DNA from: Bacteroidales bacterium
Lineage (GTDB): Bacteria; Bacteroidota; Bacteroidia; Bacteroidales; UBA932
Assembly: GCA_012513425.1 (NCBI GenBank)
Contig: JAAZCF010000143.1
Span: 1-22,701 of the forward strand
Direction of reading: 5' to 3'
DNA length: 22,701 bases
Shown: positions 6,748-14,429 of the stretch, piece by piece
Numbering within the stretch: position 1 is the first letter of the stretch
Layout of the letters: the number at the start of each line of letters is the position of its first letter
Program-made: the position numbers and the translations under genes
The notes under the pieces: generated by a model
What the model saw: only the letters and a program-made list of their open reading frames with translations
Told to the model about the DNA's origin: nothing
Database searches by the model: none

Positions 6748-9120
6748 TTAATTAAAGAAATCTTCATCCTCTTCGTTATCCTCCAGGCCTGAATGTTTAT
6801 TGGTTGAAAGCAAATCATCATCACCACCTGTGCAATTAAGGTTCATATTCCAACCGATAGGTGGAACAAACGCTTCACCATTAGTTATACCAATATTCTT
6901 ATCTGCTAGTACTTTTTGCATAAAAATGCCCCAAATAGGCAAGGCCATATATGAACCTTGTCCATAGGTAAGGCTTTCAAAATGGACTTGACGATCTTCG
7001 GCACCTACCCAAACACCTGCTGTCAACTTTGGAATATAGCCGATGAACCAGCCATCGCTTTGGTCATTTGTTGTACCTGTCTTGCCGGCAGCGCCTTCAA
7101 TGCCATATTTCCAACGCAATCTTCCTGCCGTACCTTCGTTTACCACTCCTTGCATCAAATTGACCATGAGGTATGCTGTTGGGTCACTGATTGCCTCTCT
7201 TTTGCGTGTTGTGAAGCTTGACAATAAGTTACCGAAATTATCTTCTATTCTTTCTACGAAATATGAATTAACAAAAACTCCTCTTGATGGGAATGTATTA
7301 TAAGCTGACACCATATCCATCACAGACATATCACAACTTCCCACACAAAGTGAATAAACAGGATCCATATAACTGCTAATACCAAGTTTACGACACATAT
7401 CAACCATCGCCTCCGGACCGAATTGCTTCATCAGATATGCCGAAATATTGTTGGAACTATGTGTGAGCCCCCATTTCAAAGTGACAGTATTTCCAATATA
7501 TTCATCTTTATCAGTGCTTTGTGGAGTCCATACAGAGCCGTCATCAAGCTTGAAACTATATGGAATATTAACCACAGTGTTACAAGGGGTATAACCTTCC
7601 TGCATAGCCAAAGTATAAAGGAAAGGCTTGATGGTTGAACCGACCTGCCTGTAGCCTTGGCCAGCATTATCATATTTAAAAAACCTATAATCAGGGCCTC
7701 CGACATAAGCCTTTACTTTTCCTGTATTCGGCTCAACTGCAACAAAAGCTGCTCTAAGATAAGACTTGTAATATTTGATCGAGTCATTTGGGGTCATAAG
7801 TGTGTCCACATAGCCTTTTTTATTCCACGCAAAAATTCTCATTTGAGCAGGCTCATCGAAGGTTTTCAAAATTTCTTTATCTGTCAGACCCTCCTTTTTA
7901 AGTCCAATATACCGGTCACTCCAACGACGGCCTTGCTGCATCACCAAGTCGATAATATCTTTATCCACATCATTTGAAAAAGGCTTGTGAGTTTTGTATC
8001 GAAGGTCATTCCAAAGAAGAGGCTGAAGGTCAGAACTAAGCTGCTCTTTCACTGCTTCCTCTGCATAGCGCTGCATGCGAGAGTCAATTGTGGTATATAT
8101 TCTCAAGCCATCTTTGTCCAGATTATAAGAGCTGCCATCCGGTTTTTTATTTTTATTGAGCCAACCATACAATGGATCTTCTATCCATTTCAAAGAGTCG
8201 GAAGAATAGTCTATGGCGTTTTTGTAATCAGAGCGCCGAGGCTCTTCAGCATTCATCACCTTGCGAAGCATATCTCTAAAGTAAGGACCCAATCCAGCAT
8301 TATGATCTTGTTGTTGATATGAAAGGGTGATTGGCAAAGTACATATCGAATCACACTCGGTTTTTTTTATATAGCCATATTTCTGCATCTGGCGCAAAAC
8401 ATGATTGCGACGCTCCAAAGATTGTTCTGGATTAATAGCAGGATTGTATCTGGTAGGTTTGTTGACCATACCCACAAGACATGCACTTTCTTCTACCAAC
8501 AAATCAGCAGGTTTTTTATCAAAAAATGTGCGAGCTGCTGTATTTATACCATAAGCATTGCTACCAAAGAATACTGCATTGAGATACATTGTTATAATTT
8601 CATCTTTAGTATAATTGCGCTCCAACTTTACAGCAGTTATCCATTCTTTAAACTTACTTTCGAATAATTTAAAATATTTAGCTCCAGGAAATCGCGAACT
8701 AACGGTCTCTCTTGGGAAAAGAGTCTTGGCGAGTTGTTGAGTGATGGTACTGCCACCGCCCTGACTAGAGTTACGCAAGAGGATCGTTTTTACAGCGACA
8801 CGAGCCAAAGAGCGAAAATCTATGCCGGAATGATTTTTAAATCTGGCATCTTCCGTAGAAATAGTAGCATCAAGTAAAGACTGAGGCAACTCTTCAAATG
8901 TTGCAAATGTTCTATTTTCAATATGGTAGGTATTAAATACCTCTCCATCACAACTTATGAGTTGTGTAGCCAGATTGCTTTGAGGATTTTCCAACTCTTC
9001 AAAAGAAGGGATCTGGGCAAATAAGCCAACCAACAAAAGGCATAGAAATAGCGCAACAAAAGGAGCCAGCAATACAATCCACCAGAGTTTTACTATTTTT
9101 TTCTTAGTCTCTATCTTCAT
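6748..9120 (-). CDS. ponA: Class A penicillin-binding protein 1A (glycosyltransferase/transpeptidase)
   Basis: This bifunctional inner-membrane enzyme polymerises lipid II and cross-links the glycan strands in the periplasm. Numbered from the ATG at 9120 (790 residues): a cytoplasmic basic stretch, one membrane anchor at about 12-35, a GT51 domain with E90 in STEDARFKNH and the GGSTITQQLAKTLF motif, then the transpeptidase domain with S495-TIK498, S555-SN557 and K680-TG. An in-frame ATG at 9153 would add 11 residues; I prefer 9120 because the protein then begins MKIETKKKIVKLWW like related PBP1A proteins, and the only promoter-like box (TAAATTCG at 9168..9161, one mismatch) would leave almost no leader for 9153. 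First gene of the ponA-ddl-prmC-malQ unit. Confidence 0.94.
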   Translation of the reverse strand: MKIETKKKIVKLWWIVLLAPFVALFLCLLLVGLFAQIPSFEELENPQSNLATQLISCDGEVFNTYHIENRTFATFEELPQSLLDATISTEDARFKNHSGIDFRSLARVAVKTILLRNSSQGGGSTITQQLAKTLFPRETVSSRFPGAKYFKLFESKFKEWITAVKLERNYTKDEIITMYLNAVFFGSNAYGINTAARTFFDKKPADLLVEESACLVGMVNKPTRYNPAINPEQSLERRNHVLRQMQKYGYIKKTECDSICTLPITLSYQQQDHNAGLGPYFRDMLRKVMNAEEPRRSDYKNAIDYSSDSLKWIEDPLYGWLNKNKKPDGSSYNLDKDGLRIYTTIDSRMQRYAEEAVKEQLSSDLQPLLWNDLRYKTHKPFSNDVDKDIIDLVMQQGRRWSDRYIGLKKEGLTDKEILKTFDEPAQMRIFAWNKKGYVDTLMTPNDSIKYYKSYLRAAFVAVEPNTGKVKAYVGGPDYRFFKYDNAGQGYRQVGSTIKPFLYTLAMQEGYTPCNTVVNIPYSFKLDDGSVWTPQSTDKDEYIGNTVTLKWGLTHSSNNISAYLMKQFGPEAMVDMCRKLGISSYMDPVYSLCVGSCDMSVMDMVSAYNTFPSRGVFVNSYFVERIEDNFGNLLSSFTTRKREAISDPTAYLMVNLMQGVVNEGTAGRLRWKYGIEGAAGKTGTTNDQSDGWFIGYIPKLTAGVWVGAEDRQVHFESLTYGQGSYMALPIWGIFMQKVLADKNIGITNGEAFVPPIGWNMNLNCTGGDDDLLSTNKHSGLEDNEEDEDFFN

Positions 9121-9177
9121 TTTCAACGATTTAGCAGAATTTATCAGCAACATTAGCTCGCGAATTTAGCAATTTAA

Positions 9178-9210
9178 TTTGGAATATACCTCTATTTATA
9201 GTTTACTTTG
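9178..9210 (+). promoter_or_regulatory. Putative topA promoter (TTTG -33, TActTTG -7)
   Basis: TTTG at 9178-9181 and TACTTTG at 9204-9210 are 22 nt apart, the same spacing as in the purH promoter, and end 21 nt before the ATG at 9232. The -7 box is one base shorter than the consensus TAnnTTTG. Confidence 0.4.
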
Positions 9211-9231
9211 CGGCCAATAAAAATAACTAAC

Positions 9232-11511
9232 ATGGGTGAAAATTTGGTTATTGTCGAGTCTCCTGCAAAGGCCAAGACAATTGAAAAGTTTCTAGGAAAA
9301 GGATTTACAGTAAAATCCAGCTTTGGACACATAAGAGATTTATCTAAGAAAAAGCTCGGTGTCGACACTTCTAACGGGTTTGCTCCCAATTATGAAATTT
9401 CAGCAGATAAAAAGAAAGTGGTAGCAGAATTGACTGCCGAAGCAAATAAATCCTCAATAGTTTGGCTCGCATCCGATGAAGACCGTGAAGGGGAAGCAAT
9501 AGCGTGGCATTTATCTGAAACTCTCAAATTGGATAGTAGTAAAACGCGACGCATAGCATTTCATGAGATTACAAAAAGCGCCATTTTGGCCGCCATAGAT
9601 TCTCCTCGTGACATTGATATGAATCTGGTAAATGCTCAGCAAGCTCGCAGAATATTAGATCGTTTGGTTGGTTTCGAATTATCTCCAATCCTATGGAAAA
9701 AAGTTCAGCCAAAGCTCTCTGCCGGTAGAGTTCAGTCTGTTGCAGTAAGGTTGATTGTTGACAGAGAAAGGGAAATTGCCGCTTTCAAAGCCACATCTTT
9801 CTATAAAGTTGAAGGCTCCTTCATACCTGAAAAGCTCAAATCCACAGTTAAAGGCAGTGTGGCTAAAAAATTCTCAGATGAATCACAGGCAAAAGCCTTC
9901 CTTGAAAGTTGCATTGATGCTGACTTTTCTATTGCCTCAATAGAAACCAAAGATGCAACACGCACCCCTACAGCACCTTTTACCACCTCTTCTCTTCAGC
10001 AAGAAGCAGCTCGCAAATTGGGCTTTTCTGTCAGCCAAACTATGACAATAGCTCAGAGACTTTATGAGGCGGGTTTAATAACTTATATGCGTACTGACTC
10101 CGTAAATCTTTCTTCTTTGGCTCTCGGAGCTGCAAAAGAGTTTATCACAAAAGAATATGGCGCAGCTTATTCCCATACTCGCAATTATAAAACCAAAACA
10201 AAAGGCGCACAAGAAGCCCATGAAGCCATAAGGCCTACCTATATTTCCAACACAACTATAGAAGGCAATGCCGGAGAAAAAAAACTTTACAGCCTCATTT
10301 GGAAACGTACTATTGCTAGCCAGATGGCAGATGCTAAGTTGGAAAAAACAACCGCAACCATTTCAGCCGCAAATGTCAGCGAACCATTTATTGCTGAGTC
10401 GGAAAAAGTTGTGTTTGACGGTTTTTTAAAAGTTTACATAGAAAGCACTGATGATGAACTTGATGCTGAAGAATTGGGTCTGATGCCTGCCATTAAAGTG
10501 GGTCAAAAGATGAATCCTAAAGTAATCACTGCTACTGAAAAATTCACCTCCCGTCCTGCACGCTACACAGAGGCCAGTCTCGTCAAAAAGCTGGAAGAAC
10601 TAGGTATTGGACGTCCTTCAACATATGCACCGACTATCTCAACAATTATGAAACGTGACTATGTGATAAAAGGAGACAAAAAAGGAGAGCCACGCAACTT
10701 TAATACTTTCACTTTGAAAGCAGGAAAAATAAGCGAGGAAGCAAAAACAGAGATTGTAGGCAACGAAAAAGGAAAGCTTTTCGCCGAAAATATCGGTATT
10801 ATTGTAACTGATTATCTTTCGGAAAATTTTGACAGCATTTTGGATTATGGTTTTACTGCAAAGGTTGAAGAAGACTTTGACCAAATCGCTTGCGGCAATA
10901 AAGTGTGGAACGAAGTCATCAGGGATTTTTATACAGACTTTCACCAGACTGTCGAAGACAAGCTCAACGATCGCACTCATACACATGTTGAGCGCCGTAT
11001 TGGTGTTGATCCTGTCAGCGGAAAAGCATTGATAGCCAGAATAGGACGCTTCGGTCCATTAGTTCAGAAAGGAGAAAATGACGACCCTGACAAACAATTT
11101 GCAAGTCTTGCTAAAGGTCAGTTAATAGAAAACATCACTCTCGAGGAAGCATTAAAACTGTTTGAATTGCCTCGCATCGTGGGCAGTTACCAAGGGCAAA
11201 CTATTACAGCCTCTATCGGAAGATTTGGACCGTATGTTAAATATGGTTCTTCTTTCGTATCTCTTGGAAAAACTTTAGACCCTCATTCTGTAACCGAAGA
11301 AGAAGCAATTGCTTTAATTGAGGAGCATAAACTTAAAGAAAGTAAAAAACACATCGCAACTTTTGGAGATATTGAGGTTTTAAACGGTCGTTTTGGCCCA
11401 TATATCAAACAAGGAAAGAATAATTATAAAATACCGAAAGGTACAGCTGCCGAATCATTAAACGAAGAATCTTGTAGAGAAATCATAGAAAAAGCGACAA
11501 ATACAAAATAA
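9232..11511 (+). CDS. topA: DNA topoisomerase I (type IA)
   Basis: TopA relaxes negative supercoils by cutting and rejoining one DNA strand through a tyrosine ester. The 759-residue protein starts MGENLVIVESPAKAKTI, the TOPRIM domain, whose acidic triad is D82-x-D84-x-E86 in SDEDREGEA. The catalytic tyrosine is Y285 in ITYMRTDS. The C-terminal tail carries three GRFGP blocks at residues 605, 663 and 719, the repeat typical of the Toprim_C_rpt domain, and no CxxC zinc ribbons. A TTG at 9208 would add eight residues, but it falls within the putative -7 box, so ATG 9232 is preferred. A strong terminator follows the stop codon. It diverges from ponA. Confidence 0.96.
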   Translation: MGENLVIVESPAKAKTIEKFLGKGFTVKSSFGHIRDLSKKKLGVDTSNGFAPNYEISADKKKVVAELTAEANKSSIVWLASDEDREGEAIAWHLSETLKLDSSKTRRIAFHEITKSAILAAIDSPRDIDMNLVNAQQARRILDRLVGFELSPILWKKVQPKLSAGRVQSVAVRLIVDREREIAAFKATSFYKVEGSFIPEKLKSTVKGSVAKKFSDESQAKAFLESCIDADFSIASIETKDATRTPTAPFTTSSLQQEAARKLGFSVSQTMTIAQRLYEAGLITYMRTDSVNLSSLALGAAKEFITKEYGAAYSHTRNYKTKTKGAQEAHEAIRPTYISNTTIEGNAGEKKLYSLIWKRTIASQMADAKLEKTTATISAANVSEPFIAESEKVVFDGFLKVYIESTDDELDAEELGLMPAIKVGQKMNPKVITATEKFTSRPARYTEASLVKKLEELGIGRPSTYAPTISTIMKRDYVIKGDKKGEPRNFNTFTLKAGKISEEAKTEIVGNEKGKLFAENIGIIVTDYLSENFDSILDYGFTAKVEEDFDQIACGNKVWNEVIRDFYTDFHQTVEDKLNDRTHTHVERRIGVDPVSGKALIARIGRFGPLVQKGENDDPDKQFASLAKGQLIENITLEEALKLFELPRIVGSYQGQTITASIGRFGPYVKYGSSFVSLGKTLDPHSVTEEEAIALIEEHKLKESKKHIATFGDIEVLNGRFGPYIKQGKNNYKIPKGTAAESLNEESCREIIEKATNTK

Positions 11512-11534
11512 AATAGCGTTTTTCTAACAAATTG

Positions 11535-11577
11535 TAACATCGCTTCTTTAAAAAATAAGATGCGATGTTAATTTTTT
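11535..11577 (+). terminator. Intrinsic terminator of topA
   Basis: TAACATCGC (11535-11543) pairs perfectly with GCGATGTTA (11562-11570). After a T-T mismatch an inner TCTT/AAGA stem (11545-11548 with 11557-11560) closes an 8-nt loop. The T-rich tract ATTTTTT follows at 11571-11577, 23 nt after the topA stop to the first arm. Confidence 0.85.
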
Positions 11578-11580
11578 ATG

Positions 11581-11588
11581 TATTTTTG
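11581..11588 (+). promoter_or_regulatory. Putative -7 box for the Lrp/AsnC regulator
   Basis: TATTTTTG matches TAnnTTTG exactly, begins 3 nt after the T-tract of the topA terminator, and lies 16 nt before ATG 11605 and 25 nt before ATG 11614. No -33 TTTG is seen. Its place shows that the upstream ATG at 11578 is not the translation start. Confidence 0.5.
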
Positions 11589-11613
11589 CATTCGAAACTT
11601 AACAATGATAAGT

Positions 11614-12138
11614 ATGACAACCCATCAAATTGATGAAACCGACAAGAAAATTCTTTCTTTCCTTGTAAAAAATGCTAGACTTCCTTTTTTAGAGATAGCC
11701 AGAGAATGCGGAGTTTCCGGTGCCGCCATTCACCAAAGAGTCAGAAAAATGGAGAATATGAGGATTATCACAGGCTCCAGACTTTTAGTTAAACCTCAAA
11801 CACTCGGTTTGAATATATGCGCCTTTATGGGGATTAGCATTTCTGTTGCTAAAGATTACCCAAAAGTTATTGCTGCACTCAAATTAATCCCTGAAGTAGT
11901 AGAATGTCACTTCATCACTGGTAACCATGCTCTTTTACTCAAACTTTATTGCATGGACAATGACCACTTGATGAATGTACTTATCAACACAATTCAAAAC
12001 ATTGATGGCGTTGAACGAACAGAGACATGGTTGTCTTTGGAAGAGGCCATCGAACGCCAGGTTTGGGTCAATGATAGTGACTACAACAAAGATTCAAATC
12101 GTCAAAAAAAAGAAGTAAAGAAAAAATCAGCTAAGTAA
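11614..12138 (+). CDS. Lrp/AsnC-family transcriptional regulator
   Basis: A 174-residue regulator of the leucine-responsive/AsnC family, which bind DNA as dimers to octamers and sense amino acids or related ligands. From ATG 11614 it starts MTTHQIDETDKKILSFL, continues with the winged helix-turn-helix (LPFLEIARECGVSGAAIHQRV, shown here in the N-terminal third) and then the ligand-binding RAM/AsnC domain (about 65-145, including ALLLKLYCMDND). ATG 11578 overlaps the -7 box and is rejected; ATG 11605 is the other possible start. The C-terminal tail is unusually lysine-rich (KKEVKKKSAK) and its codons overlap the end of ispD on the other strand by 12 nt. The regulated genes and ligand cannot be inferred. 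Confidence 0.9.
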   Translation: MTTHQIDETDKKILSFLVKNARLPFLEIARECGVSGAAIHQRVRKMENMRIITGSRLLVKPQTLGLNICAFMGISISVAKDYPKVIAALKLIPEVVECHFITGNHALLLKLYCMDNDHLMNVLINTIQNIDGVERTETWLSLEEAIERQVWVNDSDYNKDSNRQKKEVKKKSAK

Positions 12139-12148
12139 AGCTTTAGCT
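12121..12148 (-). terminator. Probable intrinsic terminator of ispD
   Basis: On the minus strand AGCTAA (12148..12143) and TTAGCT (12134..12129) form a 6-bp stem with an 8-nt loop, followed by GA and then six T (12126..12121), with further T-rich sequence down to about 12104. The ispD stop codon (12129..12127) lies at the base of the stem. The stem is short and low in GC, so strength is uncertain. Confidence 0.45.
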
Positions 12149-12795
12149 ATTATCATATCTTCGGGGGTTGTGATCTTAAAATTGTATCGCAATCCCTCGA
12201 TTGTTGTTATAGGATACGAGGCCTCTTGAACAACAGTAATATCATCAGTAAACGATGTTTTATATGTTTGACTATATGCAGACTTAATAATTTCCGACTT
12301 AAACACCTGCGGTGTTTGAACTGCCAAAAATTTACTTCTGTCGACTGGTATTGAACCTTGAGGACTTATTTCTCTAATGCTTTCAACAATTGGAACCACT
12401 GGAGCCACAGCCCCGCAAGCCTCTGCTTGTGAAAATAAAAGTTCTAAAAAATCAGCATTTACAAAGGGCCTCACACCATCATGAATTGCAACAATTGAAT
12501 TATCTGGAACATACTTCAAAGCGTTTTTAACAGAATGAAAGCGAGTGATGCCACCGGAAGGCAAAGAATATCTGTCTAAGAAGTCATTCTCTCTACAATA
12601 TTGCTTCCAATAGTCTTTATATTCATCAGACAACACCACTATTATTTCTACCGGAAAACTGAGTGAAAGGAACTTTTCAATGGTGTGGCGAAGTATTGGT
12701 TTTCCATCAATTTCTACAAATTGCTTTGGCAATTTGGACTTCATTCTAGACCCAGAGCCGGCCGCAACAATTATTGCTATTTTTTTCCTTTCCAT
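12127..12795 (-). CDS. ispD: 2-C-methyl-D-erythritol 4-phosphate cytidylyltransferase
   Basis: IspD couples MEP with CTP to give CDP-methylerythritol, the third step of the non-mevalonate isoprenoid pathway, whose products include quinone side chains and the undecaprenyl carrier used in wall synthesis. The 222-residue protein has the nucleotide-binding N-terminus VAAGSGSRM with R17 and PK24Q, IHDGVRPFV in the middle, VDRSKF and QTPQVFK, TDD, and ITTPEDM near the end. Length is normal. Its -7 box TAACTTTG at 12822..12815 ends 19 nt before the ATG. It runs tail to tail with the Lrp-type regulator (12-nt overlap) and head to head with purH. Confidence 0.94.
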   Translation of the reverse strand: MERKKIAIIVAAGSGSRMKSKLPKQFVEIDGKPILRHTIEKFLSLSFPVEIIVVLSDEYKDYWKQYCRENDFLDRYSLPSGGITRFHSVKNALKYVPDNSIVAIHDGVRPFVNADFLELLFSQAEACGAVAPVVPIVESIREISPQGSIPVDRSKFLAVQTPQVFKSEIIKSAYSQTYKTSFTDDITVVQEASYPITTIEGLRYNFKITTPEDMIIAKALLS

Positions 12796-12814
12796 TTAAT
12801 GAAATTTCTCTATG

Positions 12815-12822
12815 CAAAGTTA
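12815..12822 (-). promoter_or_regulatory. Putative -7 box for ispD
   Basis: The minus strand reads TAACTTTG, a full match to TAnnTTTG, ending 19 nt before the ispD ATG. No -33 TTTG is found upstream. It overlaps the upstream flank of the purH promoter, whose -33 box starts 7 nt away. Confidence 0.5.
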
Positions 12823-12828
12823 AATTTA

Positions 12829-12862
12829 TTTGGGTATATCTCAGTCATTTTAACTAATTTTG
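12829..12862 (+). promoter_or_regulatory. Putative purH-mre operon promoter (TTTG -33, TAATTTTG -7)
   Basis: TTTG at 12829-12832 and TAATTTTG at 12855-12862 are both full matches to the Bacteroidota consensus and are 22 nt apart. The -7 box ends 19 nt before the ATG at 12882. This is the best promoter in the window and the only one seen ahead of the seven-gene run to gcvP. Confidence 0.65.
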
Positions 12863-12881
12863 TGCATCTTTAAAATTGCAT

Positions 12882-14411
12882 ATGAAACCGAACCTCAAAA
12901 AAATCAACTCTGCACTTCTTTCCGTCTTTTATAAAGATGGAATTGAAGAAATTGCAAGCACTTTAATAAGTCAAGGCGTATCATTATACTCAACAGGAGG
13001 AACCTTCGATTTTCTCTCCGATAAAGGTTTTTCTGTAACTAAAGTAGAAGACATTACTGGATACCCATCAATCCTTGGTGGCCGAGTAAAAACTCTACAT
13101 CCTAAAATTTTCGGAGGCATCTTAGCACGCAGAAGCAATGGCACTGACAATGCTCAGATGCAACAATATGAAATTCCCGCGATAGATTTGGTCATCGTTG
13201 ACCTTTATCCATTTGAAGAATATGTAGCCAAAGGAGCCACTCACGAAGAAATTATTGAGAAAATTGATATCGGCGGCATTAGCCTCATTCGCGCTGCTGC
13301 CAAGAATTATACTGATGTTGTAATTGTTCCAAGCAAAGACTGCTATGGCAAATTACTCCAAGTCATCAAAGAAAAAGATGGCTGCACTTCTCTTGAAGAC
13401 AGGCTTTCTTTTGCAAAATATGCTTTTGCTACCAGCAGTTCTTATGATACTGCAATTTTCAACTATCTTAACAGAGACCAAGAAGTGCCTGCTTTTGCCA
13501 AATGTTTCACACCTGCCACAGAGCTTAGATATGGCGAAAATCCTCATCAAAAAGCAGCATTCTATGGAGATAAATCCTCTCTTCCAGAGCAGCTTCACGG
13601 CAAAGAAATTTCATACAACAACATGTTAGACATTGAAGCGGCTATTGAGCTCATCTCAGATTTTGAAGGACCTACTGTTGCTGTTATCAAACATAATAAT
13701 GCTTGCGGTTGTGCGACTCGCGATTCCATACTCAAGGCATGGACAGACGCATTGGCCGCAGACCCAGTCTCAGCCTACGGAGGCATCATTATTGCCAATC
13801 GTCCTATTCAAGCAGACACCGCTGCTGAGATTGGAAAAATCTTTTTCGAAGTAATTATTGCTCCTGAATATTCTGCAGAAGCTCTGGAAACACTCAAACA
13901 GAAAAAGAACCGCATCATTCTAGTAAATCATGGCACTAAGCCTTCACAGATTAAATTCCGCTCAATGCTCTCAGGAGTGTTGGTTCAAGGCAGAGACGAC
14001 AAAGTTGAGATTCCTTCAGAATTAAAGCCTGTCACGAATATTGCTCCTTCGGGGGCTCAGATATTTGACTTATTATTTGCCAATAAGCTTGTCAAGCACT
14101 CTAAATCCAATGCAATTGTTCTGGCTAAAGACGGTATGTTACTAGCTAGTGGAGTTGGACAAACATCAAGAGTTGATGCTCTTAAACAAGCAATTACCAA
14201 AGCCGGCAGTTTCGGATTTAACCTTAAGGGCGCAGTGATGGCATCAGATGCTTTCTTCCCATTCGCAGATTGTGTGGAGATTGCTCAAAAAGCAGGTATT
14301 GCTGCAGTAATTCATCCGGGCGGCAGTGTCCGGGATCAGGATAGTATTGACTATTGCAATTCTCACAAAATGGCTATGGTCACCACTGGATTCAGACATT
14401 TTAAACACTAG
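12882..14411 (+). CDS. purH: Bifunctional AICAR formyltransferase / IMP cyclohydrolase
   Basis: PurH carries out the last two steps of purine synthesis: formylation of AICAR with 10-formyl-THF, then ring closure to IMP. The 509-residue protein has an N-terminal cyclohydrolase domain (MGS-like fold; STGGTF, ILGGRVKTLHPKIFGG, DLVIVDLYPFE) and a C-terminal transformylase domain with LRYGENPHQ, catalytic K270-H271 in KHNNACG, SNAIVLAKDG, SDAFFPF and HPGGSVRDQDS. An upstream TTG at 12876 would add two residues, but ATG 12882 fits the promoter spacing. mreB follows after 18 nt with no visible promoter or terminator, so the cell-shape genes are probably read from the purH promoter. Confidence 0.97.
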   Translation: MKPNLKKINSALLSVFYKDGIEEIASTLISQGVSLYSTGGTFDFLSDKGFSVTKVEDITGYPSILGGRVKTLHPKIFGGILARRSNGTDNAQMQQYEIPAIDLVIVDLYPFEEYVAKGATHEEIIEKIDIGGISLIRAAAKNYTDVVIVPSKDCYGKLLQVIKEKDGCTSLEDRLSFAKYAFATSSSYDTAIFNYLNRDQEVPAFAKCFTPATELRYGENPHQKAAFYGDKSSLPEQLHGKEISYNNMLDIEAAIELISDFEGPTVAVIKHNNACGCATRDSILKAWTDALAADPVSAYGGIIIANRPIQADTAAEIGKIFFEVIIAPEYSAEALETLKQKKNRIILVNHGTKPSQIKFRSMLSGVLVQGRDDKVEIPSELKPVTNIAPSGAQIFDLLFANKLVKHSKSNAIVLAKDGMLLASGVGQTSRVDALKQAITKAGSFGFNLKGAVMASDAFFPFADCVEIAQKAGIAAVIHPGGSVRDQDSIDYCNSHKMAMVTTGFRHFKH

Positions 14412-14429
14412 AAACACACACTATAAGAT

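Noticed and set aside
7987..8667. Two plus-strand frames antisense to ponA, rich in Phe, Ile and Cys
   Set aside because: The apparent hydrophobicity follows from the complement of Lys/Asn/Glu-rich PBP1A codons. No start signals are seen.
9208..9231. Eight-residue N-terminal extension of topA from TTG 9208
   Set aside because: The TTG is part of the putative -7 box TACTTTG, and the conserved protein start MGENLVIVESPAKAK begins at ATG 9232.
10639..10986. 115-residue minus-strand frame inside topA
   Set aside because: Fully contained in topA, antisense to conserved topoisomerase sequence, with no supporting features.
11578..11613. Twelve-residue N-terminal extension of the Lrp-type regulator from ATG 11578
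   Set aside because: The ATG lies at the edge of the -7 box at 11581-11588, upstream of any transcript from it. The family usually starts close to the IDETDKKIL segment.
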